Made by a program: the position numbers and the translations under genes
NCBI GenBank assembly: GCA_029881175.1
Contig: JAOUNC010000108.1
Span: 1-8,220, forward strand
From: Nitrospirota bacterium
GTDB lineage: Bacteria > Nitrospirota > Nitrospiria > Nitrospirales > UBA8639
DNA length: 8,220 nt
Direction of reading: 5' to 3'
Part shown: positions 1 through 6,354 of the stretch, one piece after another
Position numbering within the stretch: position 1 is the first letter of the stretch
Layout: each line of letters begins with the position of its first letter
Notes under the pieces: generated by a model
What the model was told of the DNA's origin: nothing
The model's input: only the letters and a program-made list of their open reading frames with translations
The model's database searches: none

Positions 1-892
1 TTGCTGCATCCGGCTTTTCATCGATGATCCGAAACTTGGCAAAGGATTCCAGATCAAGGCAAATAACGGTTTGACTTCCGCCATTACAAAAAATGAGCTC
101 CTTATCTGAAATGGCCATATCCGAGTTAATATGCGCGGGTGTTTCTCGACTCGTGGCCCAATGCCGAATGACCTGCTTATTGGCTGCATCAATTTCAAAG
201 GCATATTCTTTAAGAAAGGCCATGGCCCATTCATGGTAATCCACATAATCCTGAGGCAGAACCCGGAAGGTGACGGCATAAAACCAATCTTGCTCCGGGT
301 GGGTCAGGACATGCCAGCAGGTGGCAGGTAATTCCAGTCGGGTCGCTTCCCCCGTCTGCATATCCCAAATCCCCACTTCACGCGCTTCCCCCTGCCGATC
401 AAAACGAGGATTATCCATCGAGCCATAGCAGAGATAGCGGCCCGACGCGGTCAGTTTCATACCATGGGGCAGTTTAACCTTATGCGGGCCAAGCCTTTCC
501 CCCTTCGTAAGATTATTCAAATTAAATTTATAGAAATAATCCCCAATCGCTGTCATAAATTCATGATTGTTCAACCACACCAGGTGGGTACTTCCGCGGA
601 GGGAGGTATCATTAACCTCAAAACGAAGCGTGGAAATCCGATGGATTTCTTCAAGGTTGTGGGCATCGAAAAACAACAGATGCTGCCCGGCATTCCCTAA
701 AAACCCCATCGTTCCCTCGGGATTCACCGTCACCCAATGCCCGGCGGCCACACCATCATAGTAATGGATCTTGTAGGCATACGAGTTATCGTTGGGATTA
801 AATAGAAAAAGACAGACACCCGCCATGCCTTCTAATCCGTTCACCCCATTGCCATCCAGGGCGATGTAAAATGCGTATGGATATCCTTTCAT
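1..892 (-). CDS. Partial beta-propeller-like protein of unknown function
   Basis: An uninterrupted minus-strand frame of 297 codons starts at ATG 892 and runs off the left edge, so the C-terminus is missing. A ribosome site AGGAAAG at 897-903 supports this start. The protein begins MKGYPYAFYIALDGNG and has no signal peptide or membrane segment, so it is probably cytoplasmic. It shows loosely repeated units of about 40-50 residues that pair hydrophobic strands with small turn motifs: GHWVTVNPEG near residue 51, GMKLTASGRYL near 144, CWHVLTHPEQDWFYAV near 192, and HINSDMAISDKELIFC near 252. This pattern resembles WD40/YVTN-type propeller blades, with four or five blades visible. I cannot name a family or a reaction. 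It is divergent from the PAP2 gene across a 67 bp gap, which may hold both promoters. That the frame is a gene is well supported by its length, ribosome site and coherent sequence. The propeller fold is inference. Confidence 0.8.
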   Translation of the reverse strand, partial: MKGYPYAFYIALDGNGVNGLEGMAGVCLFLFNPNDNSYAYKIHYYDGVAAGHWVTVNPEGTMGFLGNAGQHLLFFDAHNLEEIHRISTLRFEVNDTSLRGSTHLVWLNNHEFMTAIGDYFYKFNLNNLTKGERLGPHKVKLPHGMKLTASGRYLCYGSMDNPRFDRQGEAREVGIWDMQTGEATRLELPATCWHVLTHPEQDWFYAVTFRVLPQDYVDYHEWAMAFLKEYAFEIDAANKQVIRHWATSRETPAHINSDMAISDKELIFCNGGSQTVICLDLESFAKFRIIDEKPDAA

Positions 893-914
893 TCAACTTT
901 CCTGTTATGTTATG

Positions 915-932
915 GGAACAGCTGATCGTTCC
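915..932. repeat. Inverted repeat in the divergent intergenic region
   Basis: GGAAC at 915-919 and GTTCC at 928-932 form a five-base inverted repeat with an eight-base spacer that includes the start of a CAGCTG palindrome. It is near the centre of the 67 bp gap between the propeller gene (minus) and the PAP2 gene (plus), the usual place for an operator shared by divergent promoters. No convincing -10/-35 pair was found on either strand, so the role is speculative. Confidence 0.3.
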
Positions 933-959
933 ACATAGTAAAGGTTACGAAGGATCGAT

Positions 960-1586
960 GTGAAAACCCATCTTAATCAAGATCATGCCATGAAAGAAAT
1001 CATCACTCATTCCTCCCACGGCCAGAATCCTTACCCAGCAAGTCGACCCATACATGGGCTGCATGATTTTCTTGCCCGTTGCAATGAATGGGAAATTGGA
1101 ATGGTGCGCCTGGCAGTCAAAAATTCACAGCCAGCCTATTTACGAAAAACCAGCCTGATGATTAATCATCTTGGGGATGGATGGCTTTACGTCCTCATTG
1201 TCCTAAGCCTTCTGGCTTTTCAGGGGCTGCATTCCTGGCATATCCTGCTTTCTGCTGGTTTGGCTGCAGCCATGGCCCATGGGATTTACCCGGTTATTAA
1301 AAATCGACTGGCTCGCTTACGTCCTTTCGATTATGACCCTTCCTTAAATTTATCCGTCAGAGTTTTGGATAAGTATTCATGCCCCAGCGGACATACCATG
1401 ACCGCGACAGCTGTCGCCATCCCACTGGCCATGGGGCTTCCTCAATTTTCACCCCTTATCATCGCGATCTGCCTCGTCATTGGATGGGCACGAATATCTC
1501 TCGGGCACCATTACCCTAGCGACCTGGTTTTTGGTGCCTTGCTGGGTTCAGGCACCGCATTCCCCATCAGTCTGTTATTGATATAA
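960..1586 (+). CDS. PAP2-family (phosphatidic acid phosphatase type 2) membrane phosphatase
   Basis: This 208-residue protein carries the complete PAP2 signature. KX6RP has K114 and R121-P122, PSGH lies at 142-145, and the RX5HX3D motif has R178, H184 and D188. In this family the PSGH histidine and the third-motif histidine drive phosphate transfer from lipid phosphates or diphosphates at the membrane. Likely substrates are phosphatidate, undecaprenyl diphosphate or a lipid A phosphate, and the sequence does not decide among them. Hydrophobic segments lie near 74-88, 94-112, 147-160, 164-178 and 188-208. The start is GTG at 960, preceded by AAGGA at 950-954 with five bases of spacing; an in-frame ATG at 990 is the alternative. 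The gene is the only plus-strand gene here, divergent from the propeller gene and convergent with the reductase. Family assignment is firm; substrate is open. Confidence 0.93.
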   Translation: MKTHLNQDHAMKEIITHSSHGQNPYPASRPIHGLHDFLARCNEWEIGMVRLAVKNSQPAYLRKTSLMINHLGDGWLYVLIVLSLLAFQGLHSWHILLSAGLAAAMAHGIYPVIKNRLARLRPFDYDPSLNLSVRVLDKYSCPSGHTMTATAVAIPLAMGLPQFSPLIIAICLVIGWARISLGHHYPSDLVFGALLGSGTAFPISLLLI

Positions 1587-1681
1587 AAAATCGTCATCAA
1601 AATTGAAGTAGAAAACGGTCTTTGGATTGTTGAAACTGAAGGATGGAGTTTTGACTGGCTCCCACTGGAAAATATTTGGGG
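1587..1681. other. Convergent intergenic gap without a clear terminator
   Basis: This 95 bp gap separates the ends of the PAP2 gene and the reductase gene. Neither strand shows a GC-rich stem followed by a T-run. The PAP2 frame remains open beyond its stop for 32 codons and reads as a Trp-rich peptide (IKIEVENGLWIVETEGW and onward) that ends at a TAA at 1683-1685 on the plus strand. It has no ATG, GTG or TTG start with a ribosome site. Confidence 0.4.
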
Positions 1682-2539
1682 TTAAGACTCTTCCAACACG
1701 GCTATCCCCTCAATTTTGTTGACATCCTCTAATGTAAGTTCAAAATTGGCAAGGACGGCTAGATCGTCTTTCATGTGTTGCTCGTTGGTGGTGCCGGTGA
1801 GGGGAAGCATTCCCACTTGAAGCGCAAAGCGAAAGATGACTTGGAGTGGGTTGGCCCCTACCCGTTTGGCAATGTCCCATACTGCCTGATCTCGTAGAAC
1901 ATCTTGATTGGCGGTGAGAAGCGAAAAGCCCTGGTAGATGATTCCCTGTCTTTTGCAGATCTCCCGAACTTCTTTATCCCACCCCATGACCGCATAGCAG
2001 CGGTTCTGCACGACCATCGGTTTGACTGAGGCCTTCTCGCACAGCTCCTGCAATTGAGTTGCCTGCACGTTACTGATGCCAATGATTTTGGCTTTGCCTG
2101 CACGGTAGTACTCTTCCATAGCCGCCCACACTTCCCAATCCGCCTTTCCCAATCCCCAACGCGAATAAGGACCATGGAGGACATACGAATTCAGATAGTC
2201 GGTGTGCAGATGGTTCAGCGAACTTTCGAAGGATTGCCGGACTTGAGTCGTCAAATCGACCGATGCGTCATAGGGCGTCCGATGGTCTTGTCCCGAAGTG
2301 GAGGTAAATTTCGTTTGCAGAAACAGGGAGTCTCGGGGAATCCCTTTTTTGGCTAACGACAACAAGGCCTCTCCGACCAGGGCCTCCTGATAGTGGATGA
2401 GCTGATTCGCGGTATCAATCGCACGAAAGCCAGCCATGACGGCCAGTTCAACCAACTGGGCAGTGGCTTCCTTTTTCCATGCGGTTCCGTACATGAAGGC
2501 CGGAATGGCCACATTATTATAGGTCATGAGTTCTGTCAT
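1682..2539 (-). CDS. Aldo/keto reductase
   Basis: A soluble TIM-barrel oxidoreductase of the aldo/keto reductase superfamily, expected to use NADPH to reduce aldehydes or ketones. Counting from ATG 2539 (285 residues), the visible landmarks are GFRAIDTA at 37-44 with catalytic Asp42, QTKF with Lys77, LHGP with His122, GISN at 154-157, QNR at 178-180, and a C-terminal GTTN cofactor-loop segment near 249. The active-site tyrosine region reads DTANQLIHYQE, two residues longer than the usual DTAxxYxNE, so Tyr50 probably takes the catalytic role. A TTG at 2581 would add 14 residues. ATG 2539 is preferred because the first barrel strands follow it directly, but its ribosome site is weak (GAG about eight bases upstream), so the start is uncertain. 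The gene lies just downstream of the M48 protease gene on the same strand and could be co-transcribed with it. Substrate unknown. Confidence 0.92.
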   Translation of the reverse strand: MTELMTYNNVAIPAFMYGTAWKKEATAQLVELAVMAGFRAIDTANQLIHYQEALVGEALLSLAKKGIPRDSLFLQTKFTSTSGQDHRTPYDASVDLTTQVRQSFESSLNHLHTDYLNSYVLHGPYSRWGLGKADWEVWAAMEEYYRAGKAKIIGISNVQATQLQELCEKASVKPMVVQNRCYAVMGWDKEVREICKRQGIIYQGFSLLTANQDVLRDQAVWDIAKRVGANPLQVIFRFALQVGMLPLTGTTNEQHMKDDLAVLANFELTLEDVNKIEGIAVLEES

Positions 2540-2612
2540 AGTTATATCTCGTGGCCTTTCATAGATTGCCTGGTAAGCCAATAGCTCTTACCACCATATG
2601 GTTTCCTAAATT

Positions 2613-3629
2613 TTACTCTGCCAATCGATAAAAGCGATCCTTCACGAGTTTTCCCTCAGCATATTTGTCAAAAGTCTCTCCCATTGCCTCACCCAGTTGC
2701 GTCAATCGGGCATCAGGATGCGGATGGGTCTTAAACAACAAGGCCACACTGCTGTCATTGAGGCTGGCATGACCAATTTCCTGTAACACCATTGGCAAGC
2801 CATAGGAGTCATATCCTGCCCGTGTGGCGACAACCACCCCAATTCTGTCGGCCTGGTATTCTGCATCTTTATCCAACCCACGAGCCATAATTTCCGCTCC
2901 ACTCCCAATAAGATTTTTTACGGCCTGCCCCGCCTGTTCATTTTTCATCTTCCCCAGTTTCTTGGAAAATAGGCTACTTCCCATATCGATCGCTTTGCTT
3001 TTCTTGATGATCGTCAGGTGATGCTGTTTGACGACATGACCGATCTCATGCCCAAGGACTCCTGCCAATTCAGCCTCAGAATTCAATTTCCGATACAAAC
3101 CTTTTGTCAGAAAAATAAATCCACCCGGCGCAGCAAAGGCATTGATATCATCGGAATCCAGCACGCCAAAATACCATTCCAGATCGTCTCTTCCACTTTG
3201 CAGACTGAGCCATTTTCCAATGTTATTGACATATCGCTGAAGCTTTTCATCATGAACCAGAGGGGCGGCCCCGAGCAGGCGTCCCGCAATCTCCTGACCA
3301 ATGGCTATTTCCTCTTCAGTGGAAGTCCCTTTGACGAGGTCGGCCAAGTCTGTCAGCGAAGGGGCTTTCTTCTCAGCCTTTTTCTCAGGAGTGCCTTCTT
3401 TCGCTGCTCCAGTAGGCGTATCTTCCGATTGTCCCAATTGCTTCAAGGCATCACCCAGGTCAAAGGCATGAGTCATAGTTGTGACCCCGAAGATCACCAA
3501 GATCAGTATGAATGCGGGCATAAGAAATCCTTTCAAACCATGAAGGCCACGGCACATGGAATGCACATAGGAATTGGCCCCTCTAAATTCATATAAAATT
3601 TCGTCTCGTTCTTTTTTCTGGTTTCGCAT
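2613..3629 (-). CDS. M48-family zinc metalloprotease, exported
   Basis: A zinc peptidase of the M48 (HtpX/BepA/LoiP-type) family, expected to degrade or mature envelope proteins. From ATG 3629 (338 residues), HEIGH at 194-198 gives two zinc-ligand histidines and the catalytic glutamate. Glu257 in DAEYQAD is the third ligand, with Asp261 conserved. The family motifs NAFAAPGGFIFLTKGL (around 163-178) and THPHPDARL (301-309) are also present. A hydrophobic stretch near residues 36-52, ending MTHA-F, looks like a signal peptide. A Lys/Glu/Ala-rich linker (about 77-90) separates it from the catalytic part. The frame also offers TTG at 3638, overlapping the stop codon of the SH3b gene as TTGA. GTG or ATG codons about 21-24 residues further in would give a more ordinary signal-peptide length. 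So coupling to the upstream gene is clear but the exact start is not. No lipobox is seen. Confidence 0.93.
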   Translation of the reverse strand: MRNQKKERDEILYEFRGANSYVHSMCRGLHGLKGFLMPAFILILVIFGVTTMTHAFDLGDALKQLGQSEDTPTGAAKEGTPEKKAEKKAPSLTDLADLVKGTSTEEEIAIGQEIAGRLLGAAPLVHDEKLQRYVNNIGKWLSLQSGRDDLEWYFGVLDSDDINAFAAPGGFIFLTKGLYRKLNSEAELAGVLGHEIGHVVKQHHLTIIKKSKAIDMGSSLFSKKLGKMKNEQAGQAVKNLIGSGAEIMARGLDKDAEYQADRIGVVVATRAGYDSYGLPMVLQEIGHASLNDSSVALLFKTHPHPDARLTQLGEAMGETFDKYAEGKLVKDRFYRLAE

Positions 3630-3634
3630 CTTTT

Positions 3635-4147
3635 TCAATTCCCGTCCGTGGGCTGCATGAAGGGAACTTGCTGTATTTGCAACCCGGCCTGATTTGCAAA
3701 CGACTGGGCATCTTTTTTGGAAGCTCGATAGGTTTTCAATGTCTGCAGTTCTTTTTCATTAAACTCAGCCTGTTTTAATTCCTCTTCATCGAGGCCACGC
3801 ACGCCTGTCGCAGCCACCACATTTCCACTGCCAGCTCTCCCGGTGGCCAAACCGAGCACGCCCGAGGCCTCTGTGACGGCAGACGCCTTTTCGCCCGGTG
3901 CCCCCCGGCGAATAGACAGCATCCTCACCCAGCCGGTTTTGCCCTTGCCGGATACCTGCAACCATCCACCTTTTCTTTTCAGAATTTCTACGGTATCCCC
4001 TTCCTTTAAGGAAGTCACAGCTCGAGCATCCTTAAAGGGTTCACTCATGACTTTACAAGCTCTGGCAACGACACCGGGATCCGAGGCTTTCGTTTCTAGA
4101 GGAATGACCCACATAAAGAACACTAATAGGAAGGCCAACCATTTCAT
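3635..4147 (-). CDS. Secreted bacterial SH3-domain protein
   Basis: A 170-residue protein with an N-terminal signal peptide (MKWLAFLLVFFMWVIPL, likely cut after TKA at residue 21). A bacterial SH3 (SH3b) domain follows at about 25-80, recognisable from VMSEPFKDARAVTSLKEGD, then EILKRKGGWLQVSG and KTGWVRMLSI. SH3b domains in bacteria usually bind peptidoglycan or protein partners in the envelope. Residues 85-120 are Gly/Ala-rich and flexible. A charged helix rich in Glu, Lys and Leu (about 119-150) precedes a hydrophilic tail. The start is ATG 4147 with a strong ribosome site AAGGAGG at 4157-4163, nine bases away. The stop overlaps the first possible start of the protease gene, which suggests translational coupling and a shared job, perhaps as partner or substrate adaptor of the protease (inference). 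The upstream CHASE2 gene is 84 bp away. Confidence 0.88.
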   Translation of the reverse strand: MKWLAFLLVFFMWVIPLETKASDPGVVARACKVMSEPFKDARAVTSLKEGDTVEILKRKGGWLQVSGKGKTGWVRMLSIRRGAPGEKASAVTEASGVLGLATGRAGSGNVVAATGVRGLDEEELKQAEFNEKELQTLKTYRASKKDAQSFANQAGLQIQQVPFMQPTDGN

Positions 4148-4156
4148 CTTCAGATT

Positions 4157-4163
4157 CCTCCTT
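4157..4163 (-). promoter_or_regulatory. Strong Shine-Dalgarno site of the SH3b gene
   Basis: AAGGAGG on the minus strand, nine bases before ATG 4147. It is a near-perfect anti-16S match and fixes that start. It also suggests that the SH3b protein, and the coupled protease behind it, are translated more strongly than the CHASE2 gene upstream, whose own ribosome site is poor. Confidence 0.8.
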
Positions 4164-4180
4164 CTCGCGTTAAACCAACA

Positions 4181-4211
4181 AGGCGGCTCTTATGAACACC
4201 CGCCTGAGGCG
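4181..4211. repeat. Overlapping inverted repeats between the CHASE2 and SH3b genes
   Basis: AGGCGG at 4181-4186 is perfectly complementary to CCGCCT at 4200-4205. CGCCT at 4201-4205 is also complementary to AGGCG at 4207-4211 with a one-base centre. The two possible stems share the middle arm and therefore exclude each other in RNA. No T-run follows on the minus strand, so this is not a standard intrinsic terminator. It sits in the 84 bp gap just upstream of the SH3b ribosome site, where it could tune expression or RNA stability. The match is short and could be chance. Confidence 0.4.
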
Positions 4212-4231
4212 TGAGACTTTACGTCGCAGGA

Positions 4232-5929
4232 TCATGTTGCTATCTCAACGGGTTGTTCTTTGAGATTCATCATGGCTTTAGCCACCAACTGTTGCCAAGC
4301 CTCCAGTCTCAATGTCACATCTCCATAGGGCAGCGGCCCTTGGCACCAACCGAGCTTGCACCCTATTTTCTCAGGCTTGCAGATGCGTTGCGCCACCTCT
4401 CGAACTAGGGCCAGGGTCTGCTCGCCGGACAGTCCTGCCTGCCAGGCCTTCATTTCCACATGACTGTCCACCCAATAAATGAGAAACATATTCTGAAAGG
4501 CTTTCTCAAGGCCAGCGGGCTTGCGGGGAAATCCCTCAATCGTAAACCCCACTTGCTTTCCATAGAGGCCGCCCTTGAGCAAGGTCAGGAATCGCCCTTC
4601 CGAAATCTCCTCCAGGCTCTCCGGTTGAACCACGACCACCACGGCATATTGCCAACCTTCCTTTCCTTCTTCCACATTGAGCCAGACATATTTTTCCAAT
4701 AGAGTGGCTTCGGCATAGGCATAGGCCCGAGCCAGAGAAAAATAGATCAACCCGGCGGGGATGGGTGCTGTTAAATCCAAGTAATACGTCGTCAGGTTCA
4801 AACTCGCGAAGGTAACGGCCATCAAGCCTACTTGCGAACCGGCAAACACCATATCAATCGCTTTGCGGTTGACCCCGGTCAAAAAGGCCAAGGCCGTCAG
4901 CCAAATGAGCCCTAGCGCTAAGGCGGTAAATACCCAAGGATTTTTGGCCTGGGTGATCCAGTCTCCATTTTTCAAGTTGTCGATGGCCGTCGCCAAAATT
5001 TCCACACCAGGATGCACTTTCGCCATCGGTGTCGGTTTCGTATCAAATAAAGCGGAAGCCGTGGACCCGATGATGACAATTTTGCCCGTGAATTCTTCCG
5101 AAGGCCGCTTCCGGTCCTGCCGCAAAAAATCTTCGAAGACGTCACTGAACCGAACCGCATGGATGGCACCAAACTTTCCGCGCCAATTCACATACACATC
5201 CTGACTCGACGGCAGCTGCCAACCAAGCGTCTCACCAACTTTCGCCGGCAGTGAGGGAATCCGCCAACCATGGTGCTCGCGATAGATCGAGTATTGGCGA
5301 ACGATCCCATCCCGATCCGGATACACATTATTGGTGCCCATTCGTCCACTTTCAATAATGCTCGTGAAATGGGGCAACACCAGAGCAAGGCCCTTCTCTT
5401 TCTGCGGCTTGCCGGCAATCTTGCTCATGCCCGGAATCATGGCAGGCGTAATCTGGCTGAGTTCGTCGTTGGATGGTGACAACCGGAGCATGGGAAAAAA
5501 CGTATTGGGCATATCGGTAATGACTTCATTGAAATAGGCATCTGAATCTTTATTGTAGACATCGGGGTCGCTAAACAAAATGTCAAAGACGACAGCCTGA
5601 GGCTTCTGCTCCTGTAATATTTCGAGAAACTCGGCGAAGACCTGACGCGGCCATGGCCAACGACCATATTCCTTCGCCATCGCGGACAGGCTGGCCTCAT
5701 CGATATCCATAATAATGATCTCCGGATCAGCTGCATGAAAGAGCACCCGGCTCTTCATGATCACATCAAAGGTTTTCAGTTTCATCCCCTGGATCAGCTC
5801 CACAGACCCCGCATCCAACACCACCAGAACGCTACAAAAAATCGCCAGGTACAGATAAAACCGCCCCTGCGATTGAGTCACATACCGATACCCGACTTGA
5901 ATGAGTTTTTCAGTAGAAAATGATTTCAT
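4232..5929 (-). CDS. CHASE2-domain transmembrane sensor with unassigned C-terminal domain
   Basis: A 565-residue integral membrane protein. One membrane helix lies near residues 23-40. A large CHASE2 extracytoplasmic sensor domain (about 50-320) follows, recognised by PEIIIMDIDEASL, the RWPWPR motif, AVVFDILFSDPD, YPDRDGIVR, KIVIIGSTASALFDTKPTP and HPGVEILATAIDNL. Three more helices follow near 332-352, 360-379 and 387-405. This order (sensor then three helices) is typical of CHASE2 receptors and puts the last 155 residues in the cytoplasm. Those residues contain no GGDEF, nucleotide-cyclase, histidine-kinase or Ser/Thr-kinase motif that I can find. They show a hydrophobic beta strand (YAVVVVVQP), alternating helices and strands, and Cys517, Cys524 and Cys529. 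The start is taken as ATG 5929; a TTG directly before it adds one residue, and the ribosome site is weak. The gene heads the group with SH3b and M48. The signal sensed is unknown. Confidence 0.93.
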   Translation of the reverse strand: MKSFSTEKLIQVGYRYVTQSQGRFYLYLAIFCSVLVVLDAGSVELIQGMKLKTFDVIMKSRVLFHAADPEIIIMDIDEASLSAMAKEYGRWPWPRQVFAEFLEILQEQKPQAVVFDILFSDPDVYNKDSDAYFNEVITDMPNTFFPMLRLSPSNDELSQITPAMIPGMSKIAGKPQKEKGLALVLPHFTSIIESGRMGTNNVYPDRDGIVRQYSIYREHHGWRIPSLPAKVGETLGWQLPSSQDVYVNWRGKFGAIHAVRFSDVFEDFLRQDRKRPSEEFTGKIVIIGSTASALFDTKPTPMAKVHPGVEILATAIDNLKNGDWITQAKNPWVFTALALGLIWLTALAFLTGVNRKAIDMVFAGSQVGLMAVTFASLNLTTYYLDLTAPIPAGLIYFSLARAYAYAEATLLEKYVWLNVEEGKEGWQYAVVVVVQPESLEEISEGRFLTLLKGGLYGKQVGFTIEGFPRKPAGLEKAFQNMFLIYWVDSHVEMKAWQAGLSGEQTLALVREVAQRICKPEKIGCKLGWCQGPLPYGDVTLRLEAWQQLVAKAMMNLKEQPVEIAT

Positions 5930-5952
5930 CAAATATGTAAGTCCAGCTAAAT

Positions 5953-6135
5953 TCAGGAGTATTCTTCCTGTTTATGCGTGTGAACAATGTCCGGTCTTTG
6001 GGGTGCGAAGGATTTCATCTGTGGCGTGATGAAGTTTAGTGGAACAGTATGGTGTCGGGATCGACCCACCATAAATTCCTCGCCTATCGCCAGCCGGCAA
6101 TTACGCTGGGGAAATACAAACACACCATGAGCCAA
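5953..6135 (-). CDS. Doubtful small open frame upstream of the CHASE2 gene
   Basis: A 60-codon frame from TTG 6135 to a TGA at 5953-5955. An internal ATG at 6072 has a better ribosome site (GAGGAA at 6076-6081) and would give 39 residues. The translation (FVFPQRNCRLAIGEEFMVG and onward) has ordinary composition but no domain, signal peptide or membrane segment that I recognise. The frame stays open up to 6189, overlapping by 20 bases the end of the 57-residue membrane peptide in the next frame. It could therefore be the displaced C-terminal part of that peptide, a separate small gene, or chance. It accounts for most of the otherwise empty stretch 5933-6169, in which I see no terminator and no RNA gene. 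Confidence 0.25.
   Translation of the reverse strand: MAHGVFVFPQRNCRLAIGEEFMVGRSRHHTVPLNFITPQMKSFAPQRPDIVHTHKQEEYS
5954..5970. repeat. Short inverted repeat upstream of the CHASE2 gene
   Basis: CAGGA at 5954-5958 and TCCTG at 5966-5970 form a five-base inverted repeat with a seven-base spacer, 25 bases upstream of the CHASE2 start. On the minus strand a weak promoter-like pair (TTGTTC, 18 bases, AATACT) overlaps it, so an operator role is possible. Both signals are weak. Confidence 0.25.
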
Positions 6136-6169
6136 TCTGGAATCCCGCAGGCCCTCTTGCGAAGGAACG

Positions 6170-6343
6170 TCAGGGGGTTCGGGGTCTAGTCATGCCTTCG
6201 CAGCCGACAGACCAGGCACAGACAATTTCATAGAGGTGGACAATACCCCAGAGGGTTGCAGGGATGACGATGACAAATATCGTCACCACGGCAAAAAGAC
6301 GCCAAAGAGGATGCTTGGGTTTTGAGGGGGATTGAATAGACAT
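6170..6343 (-). CDS. Small single-pass membrane peptide (57 aa) downstream of ribE
   Basis: ATG 6343 to TGA 6170, 57 residues. The protein has a basic, proline-containing N-terminus (MSIQSPSKPKHPLWR), one clear membrane helix (about residues 14-38, LFAVVTIFVIVIPATLWGIV) and a short tail with Cys42 and Cys48 (EIVCAWSVGCEG). By the positive-inside rule the N-terminus is cytoplasmic and the two-cysteine tail faces the periplasm. It starts 11 bases after the ribE stop codon on the same strand, so it is very likely the last gene of that operon. The ribosome site is weak (GAG four bases before the start), and translation may depend on ribosomes leaving ribE. Function unknown. The helix, the charge pattern and the tight spacing support a real gene; short length is the main doubt. 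Confidence 0.6.
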   Translation of the reverse strand: MSIQSPSKPKHPLWRLFAVVTIFVIVIPATLWGIVHLYEIVCAWSVGCEGMTRPRTP

Positions 6344-6354
6344 CAGGCTCAGAC

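Noticed and set aside
131..700. Plus-strand open frames at the left edge
   Set aside because: The minus strand is open for the full 892 bases with a good start and a coherent protein, so these are antisense shadows.
1587..1681. Bidirectional intrinsic terminator between convergent genes
   Set aside because: Only weak, AT-rich or direct-repeat matches (CCAGT twice) were found, with no GC-rich stem plus T-run on either strand.
2593..2602. ACCATATGGT palindrome between the protease and reductase genes
   Set aside because: A ten-base palindrome on its own is expected by chance in a window of this size and has no T-run or promoter elements beside it.
3018..3596. 192-codon plus-strand open frame opposite the M48 protease
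   Set aside because: It lies wholly antisense to a gene with intact zinc-protease motifs, has no recognisable domain, and reads as low-coherence translation.
4232..4702. Adenylate cyclase or GGDEF output domain on the CHASE2 protein
   Set aside because: Neither a GGDEF/GGEEF motif nor the metal-binding and substrate residues of class III cyclases could be found in the translation.
4863..5204. 113-codon plus-strand open frame inside the CHASE2 gene
   Set aside because: Antisense shadow of a clear CHASE2 coding sequence; no domain or supporting ribosome site.
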